In this document: positions 8,063 through 16,866 of the stretch, one piece after another
Layout of the letters: every line of letters begins with the position of its first letter
How positions within the stretch are numbered: the stretch's first letter is position 1
Assembly: GCF_001995175.1 (NCBI RefSeq)
Contig: NZ_MUKN01000035.1
Location: 1-41,584, forward strand
Direction: 5' to 3'
Length of the DNA stretch: 41,584 bases
Source of the DNA: Rathayibacter rhapontici
GTDB taxonomy: Bacteria > Actinomycetota > Actinomycetes > Actinomycetales > Microbacteriaceae
Notes under the pieces: generated by a model
What the model saw: only the letters and a program-made list of their open reading frames with translations
Database searches by the model: none
Told to the model about the DNA's origin: nothing
Program-made: the position numbers and the translations under genes

Positions 8063-9058
8063 ATGTCTGCAGGAACCTTCACCGTCGCGGAGTCCGTCGA
8101 GCTCGCCGTCGTCGAGCGCTCGGGATTCGTCGAATCCCGCCACGCGGGCTCGGCCGTCCTCCTCGACAGCGACGGCCGGATCGCCCGCACCCTCGGGAAC
8201 CCGGCGGCGCCGATCCTCCCCCGCTCCTGCCTCAAGCCCTTCCAGGCCCTCGCCGTCATGACCGCCGGGGTCGAGCTGAACGCCGCGGAGGCGGTCATCG
8301 CGTCCGCGAGCCACGCCGGCCTGTCGCAGCACGTCGCCCTGGTGCAGAACCTGCTCTTCCGCGCGGGGCTCGACCACACGGCGCTGCAGTGCCCCGCCGA
8401 CTGGCCGAGCGACTCCGCGAGCCGGGCGCAGCTCCTCCGGGCCGGTGCGGCGAAGGACCCGCTGTACATGAACTGCTCGGGCAAGCACGCGGCGATGCTG
8501 CTGGCGTGCGTCCAGAACGGCTGGAGCACCGACGACTACCTCGAGCGCACCCACCCGCTGCAGCAGCACATCGTCGACACGATCGAGCGGCTGACCGGCG
8601 AGCGGGTCGCGGGGACGGCGATCGACGGCTGCGGTGCTCCCGTGCACGCGCTGCCGCTGACGGCGCTCGCGAAGGGGATCTCGCGGATCGTCTCCTCCTC
8701 CCCTTCCTCGCCGTTCGGTCTCTACCGGCAGGCGGGGATCCTCACGAACGCCATCCTCGAGAACGCCTGGGCGCTGGACGGCCCCGGCCGCGACAACACG
8801 GTGGTGATCGAACGGCTCGGTCTCGTGGCCAAGCTGGGCGCCGAGGGCGTGCTGATCATGGCCTCACCCGACGGCACGACCGTGGCGCTGAAGATCCTCG
8901 ACGGCAGCCTGCGCGCGGCGACGGTGGTCGCGCTGAAGCTCCTCGTGGAGGCCGGCACGGTCGAGCGCGCCGCGGCGAACGAGGTGCTCGTCCGCCTGAA
9001 CCCGGTCGTCACCGGCGGCGGACGTCCGGTCGGCGCGATCCGCGCCTCCTACGTCTGA
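8063..9058 (+). CDS. Type II asparaginase (Asparaginase_II family)
   Basis: 331 residues matching the Asparaginase_II family (distinct from the E. coli AnsA/AnsB fold). It would hydrolyse L-asparagine to aspartate and ammonia. Recognisable blocks are the N-terminal VERSGFVESRHAGS, the RSCLKPFQALA segment, SASHAGLSQH, NCSGKHAAMLL, DGCGAPVHALPL and the C-terminal RLNPVVTGGGRPVG. No signal peptide is seen, so it is probably cytosolic. The start is the ATG at 8063 directly after a -10-like hexamer. It converges on the pot operon with a 36-base gap. Placement among amine transport and transamination genes fits a nitrogen-acquisition block; co-regulation is inference. Confidence 0.88.
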   Translation: MSAGTFTVAESVELAVVERSGFVESRHAGSAVLLDSDGRIARTLGNPAAPILPRSCLKPFQALAVMTAGVELNAAEAVIASASHAGLSQHVALVQNLLFRAGLDHTALQCPADWPSDSASRAQLLRAGAAKDPLYMNCSGKHAAMLLACVQNGWSTDDYLERTHPLQQHIVDTIERLTGERVAGTAIDGCGAPVHALPLTALAKGISRIVSSSPSSPFGLYRQAGILTNAILENAWALDGPGRDNTVVIERLGLVAKLGAEGVLIMASPDGTTVALKILDGSLRAATVVALKLLVEAGTVERAAANEVLVRLNPVVTGGGRPVGAIRASYV

Positions 9059-9070
9059 CCCGCGCGGCCC

Positions 9071-9100
9071 CTCCGCTCGTCACTGCTCCGCTCGTCACTG
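9071..9100. repeat. Perfect tandem duplication of a 15-mer at the end of potC
   Basis: CTCCGCTCGTCACTG occurs twice back to back (9071-9085, 9086-9100). The second copy holds the potC stop codon (9095-9097). On the minus strand the first copy supplies another TGA 15 bases on. It looks like a recent slippage duplication with no effect on the protein. Confidence 0.8.
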
Positions 9101-9970
9101 CTCCTTCGCGAGTCGCTTGGCGCGCGCCGCCGAGGAGACCTGGGTGACGACGACGATCACGATGGCCAGCAGGAACACCGCGGAGGCGATGACGTTCGCC
9201 TCGGCCGGGATCCCGCGCGCCGCAGCGATGTAGATGTACTTCGGGAAGGTCGTGACCGAGCCGGAGTTGAAGTTCGTGATGATGAAGTCGTCGAAGCTGA
9301 GCGCGAAGGACAGCAGCGCCGCCGCGAGGATCCCGGGGAGCAGGAGCGGGAAGGTGATCCGCCAGAACACCTGCCCGGGCGAGGCGTAGAGATCGCGCCC
9401 CGCCTCCTCGAGCTTGGGGTCGAGGCTCGCCACACGGGCCTTGACCGTCACCACGACGAAGCTGATGCAGAACATCGTGTGCGCCAGGATGATCGTGACG
9501 AGGCCCTTCTCCGCTCCGACGGTGAGGAACTGGGCCGCGAGCCCCGCGCCGAGCACGACCTCCGGCGTCGCCATCGGCAGGAACAGGAGCAGGCTGATCG
9601 CCGAGCGGTACCGGAACCGGAACCGGACGAGCGCGATGGCGATCATGGTGCCCAGCGCCGTCGCGAGCACGGTCGCGACCGCACCGACCAGCAGGCTGTT
9701 GCCGAAGGCGGTCATCACCTCCTCGCTCGTCCACGCCGAGATCCACTTGTCGAAGGTGAACCCGCGCCAGGCGATGTTGCTCTTCACGGAGTCGTTGAAC
9801 GAGAACACGAAGGTGTAGCCGATGGGGATGAGCAGGAAGATCAGCGCGAGGGCGGTGTAGACGCCCAGGCCGAGTCCTGTGAAGCGGCGCGGGCCGCGCA
9901 CGGGGGCGGGCGCCGGGGCCCCGAGGGCCTCCTGCGCGCTGGCGACGGGCCGGTCGGCGGTAGCGGTCAC
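9095..9970 (-). CDS. potC: Polyamine ABC transporter permease (PotC-like)
   Basis: 291-residue inner-membrane permease, the second of two in a spermidine/putrescine-type importer. Six hydrophobic segments are visible. The EAA loop of binding-protein-dependent permeases reads LEEAGRDLYASPGQVFWRITFPLLLPGI in the C-terminal half and contacts the PotA ATPase. The GTG start at 9970 overlaps the potB stop by 4 bases (GTGA), so the two are translationally coupled. The first 35 residues are Ala/Pro rich and polar, in the cytosol. Substrate identity rests on the whole PotABCD set and on the neighbouring aminotransferases. Confidence 0.88.
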   Translation of the reverse strand: MTATADRPVASAQEALGAPAPAPVRGPRRFTGLGLGVYTALALIFLLIPIGYTFVFSFNDSVKSNIAWRGFTFDKWISAWTSEEVMTAFGNSLLVGAVATVLATALGTMIAIALVRFRFRYRSAISLLLFLPMATPEVVLGAGLAAQFLTVGAEKGLVTIILAHTMFCISFVVVTVKARVASLDPKLEEAGRDLYASPGQVFWRITFPLLLPGILAAALLSFALSFDDFIITNFNSGSVTTFPKYIYIAAARGIPAEANVIASAVFLLAIVIVVVTQVSSAARAKRLAKEQ

Positions 9971-10884
9971 AGCAGGTCCTCCGTTCCACTGCGCTTCACG
10001 TAGAAGCCCACGATGACGAGGATCACGGCCATCAGCACGATCGAGAGCGCCGCGGCGGCGGGATAGTTCTCGAGCGTGAGGAAGTTGGCCTCGATCGCGT
10101 TGCCCACCATGGACGTCTGCGAGGATCCGAGGAAGTCGCGGCTGGCGTTGATGTAGTCGCCGGCCGCCGGGATGAAGGTCAGCAGGGTGCCCGAGACGAT
10201 GCCCGGCATCGAGAGCGGCACGGTGACCTTCCAGAACACGGACGCGGGAGGGGCGTAGAGGTCCGAGCCCGCCTCGAGGAACCGCACGTCGAGCCGCTCG
10301 AGCGAGGTGTAGAGCGGCAGCGTCATGAACGGGATGAAGTTGTAGGTGATGCCGAAGATCACCGCGATCGGCGTCCCGGTCAGGTGGCCGTCGGCCGGGA
10401 GGATGGCGACGGCTTTGAGCCCCTGCACGAGCGGGCTCTCGTCGGCCAGGATCTGCTTCCAGGCGAGGGTCCGCAGCAGGAAGCTGATGAAGAACGGCGC
10501 GATGACGAGGGTCAGCAGCAGGTTCTGCAGCAGCGGCCACGGGCGCGCCTTGACGCCGATGAAGTACGCGAGCGGGTAGCTGATGACGAGGGCGAGGACG
10601 GTCGCGATCAGGGCGTACCCGAAGGAGCGCAGCGCGTGGGGCCAGTAGTCGGCCATCACGACGAGGTAGTTCTGCCACGCGAATCCGGGAGCGTACTCGC
10701 CGATGTCGCCGTCCGGGATCTCGGCCTGGAACGACGTGAGCACCAGGGAGATCAGGGGCGCGAGGAAGAACAGCAGCATGTACGCGATGCCCGGCAGCAG
10801 CAGGACCAGCGCGAGGGTCGAGCGCCTGCGGACCGGAGCGTCCAGCGGGTTCGCGGGACCGGACGCGAACGCGGCGAAGGCCAT
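9967..10884 (-). CDS. potB: Polyamine ABC transporter permease (PotB-like)
   Basis: 305-residue permease with about six membrane spans. The first is the LALVLLLPGIAYMLLFFLAP segment near residue 25, typical of PotB. The EAA motif reads FLEAGSDLYAPPASVFWKVTVPLSMPGI. It pairs with PotC to form the transmembrane channel. The start ATG at 10884 lies 2 bases after the potA stop, and the 3' end overlaps potC. An intact length and both flanking couplings argue for a functional importer. Confidence 0.88.
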   Translation of the reverse strand: MAFAAFASGPANPLDAPVRRRSTLALVLLLPGIAYMLLFFLAPLISLVLTSFQAEIPDGDIGEYAPGFAWQNYLVVMADYWPHALRSFGYALIATVLALVISYPLAYFIGVKARPWPLLQNLLLTLVIAPFFISFLLRTLAWKQILADESPLVQGLKAVAILPADGHLTGTPIAVIFGITYNFIPFMTLPLYTSLERLDVRFLEAGSDLYAPPASVFWKVTVPLSMPGIVSGTLLTFIPAAGDYINASRDFLGSSQTSMVGNAIEANFLTLENYPAAAALSIVLMAVILVIVGFYVKRSGTEDLL

Positions 10885-10886
10885 TC

Positions 10887-12083
10887 CTACGCTCCCGCTC
10901 GCCCGGCGAGCAGGCCGCGCTTCTGCAGCGCGATCGCGCGGGTCGAGTCGTCGGCGTCGAAGCGCGGCACGGAGCCGGGCTCGTCGGCGAGGCCGAAGCC
11001 GTGCTCCGTGCTCCAGCTCACCCAGACCTGCGCTCCCTCCCCCACGACCGGGCCGAACACCATGTTCTGCGCGAACACGACGACGGGACCGAGCCCCGGG
11101 ATCTGGAGGGTGTACTGCGTGCTCACGCCGCTGAAGGACACGTCGACGACGACTCCGGGCCCGAGCACGTTCCGGTCGGGGAGGTCGCCCGGCGCCTCGG
11201 TGAGCAGCAGCAGCTTCTCGGGACGGATGCCGATGGTGATCTCGCCGCTCATGCGCGCGGACCGCGCCGCCGGGACGGTGATGCGGTGGCCGCCCGCCTC
11301 GACCGTGAGCGCGCGATCGGTCGAGCCGACGACCTCGCCCGTGAAGAGGTTGGACTGGCCGAGGAAGTTCGCGACGAACGCCGTGCGCGGCAGCTCGTAC
11401 AGCTCCTCCGGAGCGCCCATCTGCTCGATCCGGCCCTTGTTCATCACCGCGACGGTGTCGGCCATGGTCATGGCCTCCTCCTGGTCGTGGGTGACGTGGA
11501 GGAAGGTCAGGCCGACCTCCTCCTGGATCGACTTGAGCTCGAGCTGCATCTGCCGGCGGAGCTTGAGGTCGAGCGCCCCGAGCGGCTCGTCGAGCAGGAG
11601 GAGCGCCGGACGGTTGACGATCGCCCGGGCCAGCGCGACCCGCTGCTGCTGCCCGCCCGAGAGGGAGGCGGGGCGGCGCTGGGCGAGATGGTCGAGCTCG
11701 ACCAGGCGCAGCGCTTCGTGCGCCTTGCCCACGGGGTCGTCGATCCTTCGGCGCTTGAGGCCGAACGCGACGTTCTCGAGGATCGACATGTGCGGGAAGA
11801 GCGCATACGACTGGAACACGGTGTTGACGGGTCGTTGGTAGGTCTTCGTCGCCGTGACGTCCTCCCCGCCGATGAGGATCCGGCCGGCGGAGGGCTCCTC
11901 GAGCCCTGCGACGAGTCGCAGCGTGGTGGTCTTCCCGCAGCCCGACGGGCCGAGCAGTGCGAAGAACGAGCCGGCGGGGATGGTGAGATCGAGCGAGTCG
12001 ATCGCGGTGAATCCGGGGTAGTGCTTGCTGATCCCGACCAGCTGGAGGTCGGCGCCGCTCTCGGCGAAGGTTCCGGTCGCCAT
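10887..12083 (-). CDS. potA: Polyamine ABC transporter ATPase (PotA-like)
   Basis: 398-residue ATP-binding subunit of a PotABCD-type importer. Walker A is GPSGCGKTT near residue 45. The signature is LSGGQQQRVALARAI, Walker B is LLLLDEPLGALD and the H-loop is HVTHDQEEA. The C-terminal part after about residue 240 is a TOBE/OB regulatory domain as in PotA and MalK. The ATG at 12083 shares one base with the potD stop (TGATG). The frame is open far upstream, but that region is the potD gene in another frame. Confidence 0.93.
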   Translation of the reverse strand: MATGTFAESGADLQLVGISKHYPGFTAIDSLDLTIPAGSFFALLGPSGCGKTTTLRLVAGLEEPSAGRILIGGEDVTATKTYQRPVNTVFQSYALFPHMSILENVAFGLKRRRIDDPVGKAHEALRLVELDHLAQRRPASLSGGQQQRVALARAIVNRPALLLLDEPLGALDLKLRRQMQLELKSIQEEVGLTFLHVTHDQEEAMTMADTVAVMNKGRIEQMGAPEELYELPRTAFVANFLGQSNLFTGEVVGSTDRALTVEAGGHRITVPAARSARMSGEITIGIRPEKLLLLTEAPGDLPDRNVLGPGVVVDVSFSGVSTQYTLQIPGLGPVVVFAQNMVFGPVVGEGAQVWVSWSTEHGFGLADEPGSVPRFDADDSTRAIALQKRGLLAGRAGA

Positions 12084-13309
12084 CAGATGCCCAGCAGCAC
12101 TTTCTGGAACTCCGCCTGGTAGTCCTTCTCCTCCGACGCGGTGAGCGTCCGGAACACGTGCGCCTGCGACAGCGTCTGCTCGTCGGGGAAGATCAGCTGG
12201 TTCTCGGCCAGCTCCGGGTCGATGCTCTCCATGGCGTCCTTCGCTCCGTCGACGGGGGTGATGTAGTTGACCCAGGCGGCCACCTCGGCGGCGACCTCCG
12301 GCTCGTAGTAGTAGTTCATGAGGGCTTCCGCGTTGGCCTTCCGCTTCGAGCCCATCGGCACGACGAACGTGTCGTTCCAGAGCGTGCCGCCGGAGTCGGG
12401 GAGAGCGAACTCCCACTTGTCGCCCGCCTCCGCGTTGATGAGCGTGATGTCGCCCGACCAGCAGATCGCCGCCAGGGTGTCCTCGTTCTGCAGGTCGTTG
12501 AGGTAGGCGTTGCCCTTGATGTTGCGGATCTGGCCGTCGTCCACCTGCTTGCGGAAGACGTCGATCGCGTTCATGAACTCGTCGTCGCCCCAGGTCCCGG
12601 CGATGTCCGTGCCCTGCGCCTGCATGATGAGTCCGATCGTGTCCCGCATCTCGCTCAGCACGCCGACGCGTCCGCGCAGCTCCGGATCCCACAGGTCGTC
12701 GACGCTGCGCAGTCCGTCGGGCAGCTTCTCCTTGTTCCAGCAGATCCCGGCGAACCCCGCCTGCCACGGCAGCGAGAGCCGACGGCCCGGATCGAAGTCC
12801 GGGTTGGCGAGCGAGGCGCTCAGATTGGCGATGTTCGGGATGTTGGCGTGATCGAGCTCCTGGACGAAGCCGCGCCGGACGAGCCGCGAGACCATCCACT
12901 CGGTCAGGCACACCGTGTCGGCGCCGATGTACTGGCCGAGAGCCAGCTGGTCCTTGACCTTGCCGTAGTAGGAGTTGTTGTCGTCGACCGCCACGTTGTA
13001 CGTGACCGAGATGCCGGACTGCTCCTCGAAGGCCAGCAGTGTCGGGTAGGCCCCGTCGTCGTCCTCGTCGAGGTAGGCGGGCCAGTTGTCCCAGACCAGT
13101 CGCGGATCGGCGGCCGACCCGTCGGCGGCCGCCGTGGGGGCCGGACGACTGACCGGCGCGCAGGCGGCGAGCGCGAGCGCGCCCGCTCCGAGCCCCAGGC
13201 CGCCGAGGACGGCGCGCCGGGACAGCGTCGCACGACGCTCTCGCTCTCGGGAGCGGGCGACGGCGATCGCCTCGCGGAGAACGGGATCCCTCGGGAGGGG
13301 ACGGGTCAT
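12083..13309 (-). CDS. potD: Polyamine ABC transporter substrate-binding lipoprotein (PotD-like)
   Basis: 408 residues. An arginine-rich N-terminus leads to a twin-arginine-type signal (LSRRAVLGGLG) and the lipobox LAAC, so it should be exported folded through Tat and lipid-anchored. The mature part has the PotD/PotF pattern: VWDNWPAYLDED, VTYNVAVDDNNSYYGK, WQAGFAGICWNKEKL, CWSGDITLI and an EALMNYYYEPEVAA tail. It binds the polyamine (putrescine or spermidine-like) outside the cell and delivers it to PotBC. It is the first gene of the operon potD-A-B-C. An AGGAG ribosome site precedes the ATG. Substrate preference cannot be read by eye. Confidence 0.9.
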   Translation of the reverse strand: MTRPLPRDPVLREAIAVARSRERERRATLSRRAVLGGLGLGAGALALAACAPVSRPAPTAAADGSAADPRLVWDNWPAYLDEDDDGAYPTLLAFEEQSGISVTYNVAVDDNNSYYGKVKDQLALGQYIGADTVCLTEWMVSRLVRRGFVQELDHANIPNIANLSASLANPDFDPGRRLSLPWQAGFAGICWNKEKLPDGLRSVDDLWDPELRGRVGVLSEMRDTIGLIMQAQGTDIAGTWGDDEFMNAIDVFRKQVDDGQIRNIKGNAYLNDLQNEDTLAAICWSGDITLINAEAGDKWEFALPDSGGTLWNDTFVVPMGSKRKANAEALMNYYYEPEVAAEVAAWVNYITPVDGAKDAMESIDPELAENQLIFPDEQTLSQAHVFRTLTASEEKDYQAEFQKVLLGI

Positions 13310-13364
13310 GGCTGCGGCTCCTGACTTCGTCGGTGCGCGGGCTCACCGGCGTGAACGTGGGGAA

Positions 13365-13394
13365 ATACTGGCACAGCACCGATCGGCCTGTCGA
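13365..13394 (-). promoter_or_regulatory. Candidate potDABC promoter
   Basis: On the minus strand TCGACA (13389-13394) is separated by 18 bases from CAGTAT (13365-13370), a near-consensus -35/-10 pair about 55 bases upstream of the potD ATG. Upstream of it CGGAAT (13406-13411) and ATTCCG (13440-13445) face each other, resembling the half-sites before the lrp gene. Inference only. Confidence 0.35.
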
Positions 13395-13448
13395 CGCGCG
13401 ACGGACGGAATCGGGCATTCGGAAACATGATCGTCACGAATTCCGCGC

Positions 13449-16171
13449 TCACACGCCCTCCAGACCACGGATTCCCGGGGTCGACGCCTTTCCGGTCCTG
13501 CGGTCCGGCCACCGCGCCCGCCGGAGCTGTCCGCCCTCCTCGAGCACCAGGCTCCCGGGAGCGCACAGCGGGGCGACCGGCAGCGGGCCGAGGACGATCC
13601 GCGCCTCGAGCGGCGGCACATCGAGCGCGACTGCTCCGTCCCGTCGGATCCCGCCGAGCAGTGAGCGGGCCGTCGCCCACTCCGCGACCGTCCCGAGGAC
13701 CACCGCCGTCGGGTCCGCGCCATCGGCGGCGAGCGCCTCCTCGACGGTGAGAACGGGAGCCGAACCGTTCAGCAGCTGGCGGAGCGGTTCGGCCGAGTTC
13801 GTGAGGACCGCCACCCGTGCGGAGCCCACCGGTACGAGCTCGGGGAGGCGTCGATCGCGCTCGGGAGCGAGCAGGGCGCACTCGAACACCTGGAGCCGAT
13901 CGCCGTGCCACCATCCCCCGCCGGGAGGGAGATCGGAGCGGAACGGCTCGCCGTCGACGGCGAGCAGCTGGTGCTCCTGCCTGCCGGCGGCCCGCAGCAG
14001 CAGCACGTCGTCGATGCCGTCCCGGAGCCCGGCGATCCCGTCCGTGGTCCGTCGCGCTGAGACGACGATCCGCCGACGACCCGATCGGACGGCGGTCTGC
14101 AGCGAGTCGAGCAGCCGCCGCCGCTCCTCCTCCGAGCATCGACGCAGCAGCAGATCCAGGTCGTCGAGCAGCAGAGGGCCCTCTCCCGCTCCGGCCGGCA
14201 CCACCTCGTCCCAGACCTCCTCGGCGTCGTCGGCGCCGAGCACCGGAAGACCCCCGAGCTGCTCGGCGAGCATCCGGAGAGCACTCGTGCGCCCCGATCC
14301 GGCCGCACCGAGCACGAGGAGGGAGGGACGAGCCAGCACGATCACCTCCTGCGCCTGCTCCGCCGGCCGGTCGACGACGCCCAGCAGCAGACCCGCGGGG
14401 CCCCCCGGGGCCGGACGAGGCGGGAGGGGAGCGGATCGAGCCACGGACGGTGGACCGGCACCTCGGCGTCCCCTGGCGCGATCGCCGCGTCGACGTCTCC
14501 CGGCCCCGCGAGCGCGGTCTGCACGACGGTCCGTCCTCCGCCGGCCGACACCACGCAGCGGCCCGGAGAGGAGTGCGGGATCCGTGCCGCCGCATCGGTG
14601 CCGAGCAGGGAGCGGGAGTCGGCGGCGTCCTGGACGCGCAGTGCGATCCGCAGTCCGCAGTTCGCCGCCACCGCGTCGCGCACGACGCCGACGGGACGCT
14701 GCGTGCACAGCACGAGGTGGACGCCGAGCGAGCGCCCCCGGGCCGCGATGTCGGCGAACGCGCGGTGCAGGTCCGGCGAGCGCTCGAGGACCACGGCGCA
14801 CTCGTCGACCACCACGACCAGGCGGGCCAGCGCGCCGGGCGGCAGACGCGCGATGTCCGCGACCCCGTGACCCGCCAGCACCACCTCCCGCCTCCGCAGC
14901 TCCGCCGCGACACTCGCGAACGCGCGGTCGGCACCGTGAGGGTCGAGGTCGGTGATGACACCGGCGACGTGCGGCAGCCTCCCGAGCGGAGCGAACCCCG
15001 CCCCGCCCTTGAAGTCGGCCAGCAGGAAGGTCACGGCCGCCGGGCCGTGACGGGCGGCGAGCGCCAGGACCCACGCCACGAGCAGCTCGCTCTTCCCGCT
15101 GCCGGTCGTCCCTCCGACGATGGCGTGCGGCCCGTCGGCGACCAGATCGACCTCGACCGGACCGTGCGCGCCGATCCCGAGGACGACCGGCAGCCCGGAT
15201 CCGCCGCCCGCGCGGCGCAGCGCCCCGAGCTCGGCGAGACTCACGGCGTCCGGGACGACGCGGGTGCCACCGGGAGCGGCCGACGCGGCGAGCGCCTCGG
15301 AGTAGCGGCGCGCCTCCTCTGCCGAGACGTAGCCGACCGACAGCTCCTCCGTCCGACCGGCGGCCTCCCTGCCGATCACCCGGTCACCGCCCGACCCGCC
15401 CAGTTCGACGACGCACCGGCACGCGGGCGGCAGATCGGAGGAGTGGCGCGCGAGGACGAGGATCCGCTCGCTCCCGCTCCCGCTCCTCACCCCGCCGTCG
15501 TCGGCCTCGACCACCTGCCAGACCGCTGCTGGAGCATCCCCGCGCACGTGGGGCGCGCTGCGCAGGCAGTCCCACTCGGAGCCGGGCGGGAGGACGACGC
15601 CCAGCTCCTCCGGCGGGACCAGCTCCAGCGCCTGGATCAGGAGGCCGCGGGCGAAGGCCCGGGTCAGGACCGGAGGACCCGATACTCCGATCCCGGCGGT
15701 CGCCGGTGCGCGCAGCGGCGCACCCGCGGTCGGCGCATCGGAGCCGCCGGTCCCCGATGGGAGCACTCCCCTCCCGAGCACCGCGGCGAACCCCTCCGCT
15801 CGTCGCCGCCACCTCGTGTCGGCGGGCAGCCCGCCTCGGAGGATCGCCCGCGCGTCGGGCGCCTCCGCCTGCAGTGCGGCGAGGCGGTCCCGCTGCCGCT
15901 GTGCGAGCGCCTCCTCGTACGCGGCGAGCTCCCGCGCGTACCGCTCCCCCTCGGCGCGCTCGGTCCTGCGTCGCACGCGCTTCGCGTCGAGGGAGGAGGC
16001 GATCACGACGACCGGCCCGAGCGCCGCGAACGCCAGCACCGTGGGCGACCGCGTCACGGCGAACAGGACCACCGCCGACAGGACCGGGGCGAGAGCAGCG
16101 ATCCAGGGGAACGCCGGGCGCGGCGCGGAGGAGGGCGGACGGGGCGGCGAGAGCCCGGGGAGGTGGTTCAT
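13449..16171 (-). pseudogene. FtsK/SpoIIIE-type, EccC-like ATPase, with a one-base frameshift
   Basis: About 907 residues when one base is restored. Two adjacent membrane helices lie near residues 18-60, followed by a polar linker. The first ATPase domain has Walker A GGTTGSGKS (Lys360), the KGGAGFAPLGRLPHVAGVITD segment typical of FtsK/EccC, Walker B LVVVVDE and the CTQRP sensor. A second ATPase domain has a degenerate P-loop GAAGSGRTS (Lys to Arg) and LLLDDLD. This is the architecture of type VII secretion EccC/EssC ATPases. The frame breaks in the run GGGGCCCCCCGGGG at 14397-14410. Upstream protein ends ...PLPSRLVRP; downstream continues GGPAGLLLGVVDRPAEQ. Exactly one base is missing, in a homopolymer, so a sequencing error is likely. 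No WXG100 substrate gene is nearby. It is 37 bases after the FHA gene. Confidence 0.82.
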
Positions 16172-16208
16172 CCCCCCATCAGAACGGAGGACGGCCGCCC
16201 GTGGGGCC

Positions 16209-16802
16209 TCAGCGGAGGATCGGGGGGCGCCCGGACCCTGTGGAGGAGCCGTCCAGCCGCTCGACCGCCATCTCGACCGAGGAGAGCAGCAGTCGGCTGC
16301 CGATCTTGGCGCGGTAGCGGCGCCCCGCCTCCAACGGCAACGGCGCCTGAGCGGGAGCGACGAGCACCGTGCCGTTCGCCGACCAGCGGTCCCGCACCCA
16401 GAGGCCGACCTCGTCGAAGCCGAACTCGAGGTGGGTCTTCGACAGCGACCTCGTCGCATCGGGGATCGCGAGGATGTGGCGGACCGTCTCCCCGGGATCC
16501 GGCAGCGGCTGCCGGCCGACGAGGCCCGTGCCGGTGACGATGGCGTGGTGCCCGGTGGCGAAGCTCAGCCGGACGAGTCCCTGCGCCGGCGGCGCGAGAG
16601 GCGCTCCCGGGGCGGGTCGGCGGTGCCGACCGGGTGCGAGGCCCGGCAGCCACGCGCGTCTCGACGGATCCAGGACCGTGGTGTCCCCCGTGGCGCTCGG
16701 ACCGGGAGTCCCGGGGGTCGCGTGCGTCGCCACCGGAGACCCGCACTCACCGCAGAGGATCGCCCCCGGGGCGAGGGTGGAGCCACACGTGCTGCAGATC
16801 AC
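16209..16802 (-). CDS. Zinc-ribbon plus FHA-domain protein
   Basis: 197 residues. An N-terminal zinc ribbon has two CxxC pairs (Cys3/Cys6 and Cys17/Cys20). A Pro/Ala-rich linker follows, then a C-terminal forkhead-associated domain from about residue 95 (GLVGRQP, RSLSKTHLEFGFDE, VRDRWSANGTVL). FHA domains bind phosphothreonine, so this should read out a Ser/Thr kinase signal that the adjacent PP2C phosphatase reverses. I take the GTG at 16802, 9 bases after AGGAAAGG. The ATG at 16823 is in frame but lacks a ribosome site and lies upstream of the start expected from a TAGCAT hexamer at 16826-16831. The gene sits between PP2C and the EccC-like gene. In firmicute EssC the FHA domains are fused to the ATPase; here the FHA is separate. 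Confidence 0.85.
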   Translation of the reverse strand: MICSTCGSTLAPGAILCGECGSPVATHATPGTPGPSATGDTTVLDPSRRAWLPGLAPGRHRRPAPGAPLAPPAQGLVRLSFATGHHAIVTGTGLVGRQPLPDPGETVRHILAIPDATRSLSKTHLEFGFDEVGLWVRDRWSANGTVLVAPAQAPLPLEAGRRYRAKIGSRLLLSSVEMAVERLDGSSTGSGRPPILR

Positions 16803-16866
16803 CGAGAACGCCCTTTCCTCCATCCATGCTATCCGGCGGCGGCCCGGCACCGACCGGGTGGCGGGA

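Noticed and set aside
9071..9100. 15-bp tandem repeat as a recombination or attachment site
   Set aside because: It is a single local duplication spanning a stop codon, with no integrase or tRNA nearby.
14397..14410. Programmed -1 ribosomal frameshift in the eccC-like gene at the G/C run
   Set aside because: The shift direction fits, but there is no proper slippery heptamer in phase, and four other genes carry the same kind of one-base loss. A sequencing deletion is simpler.
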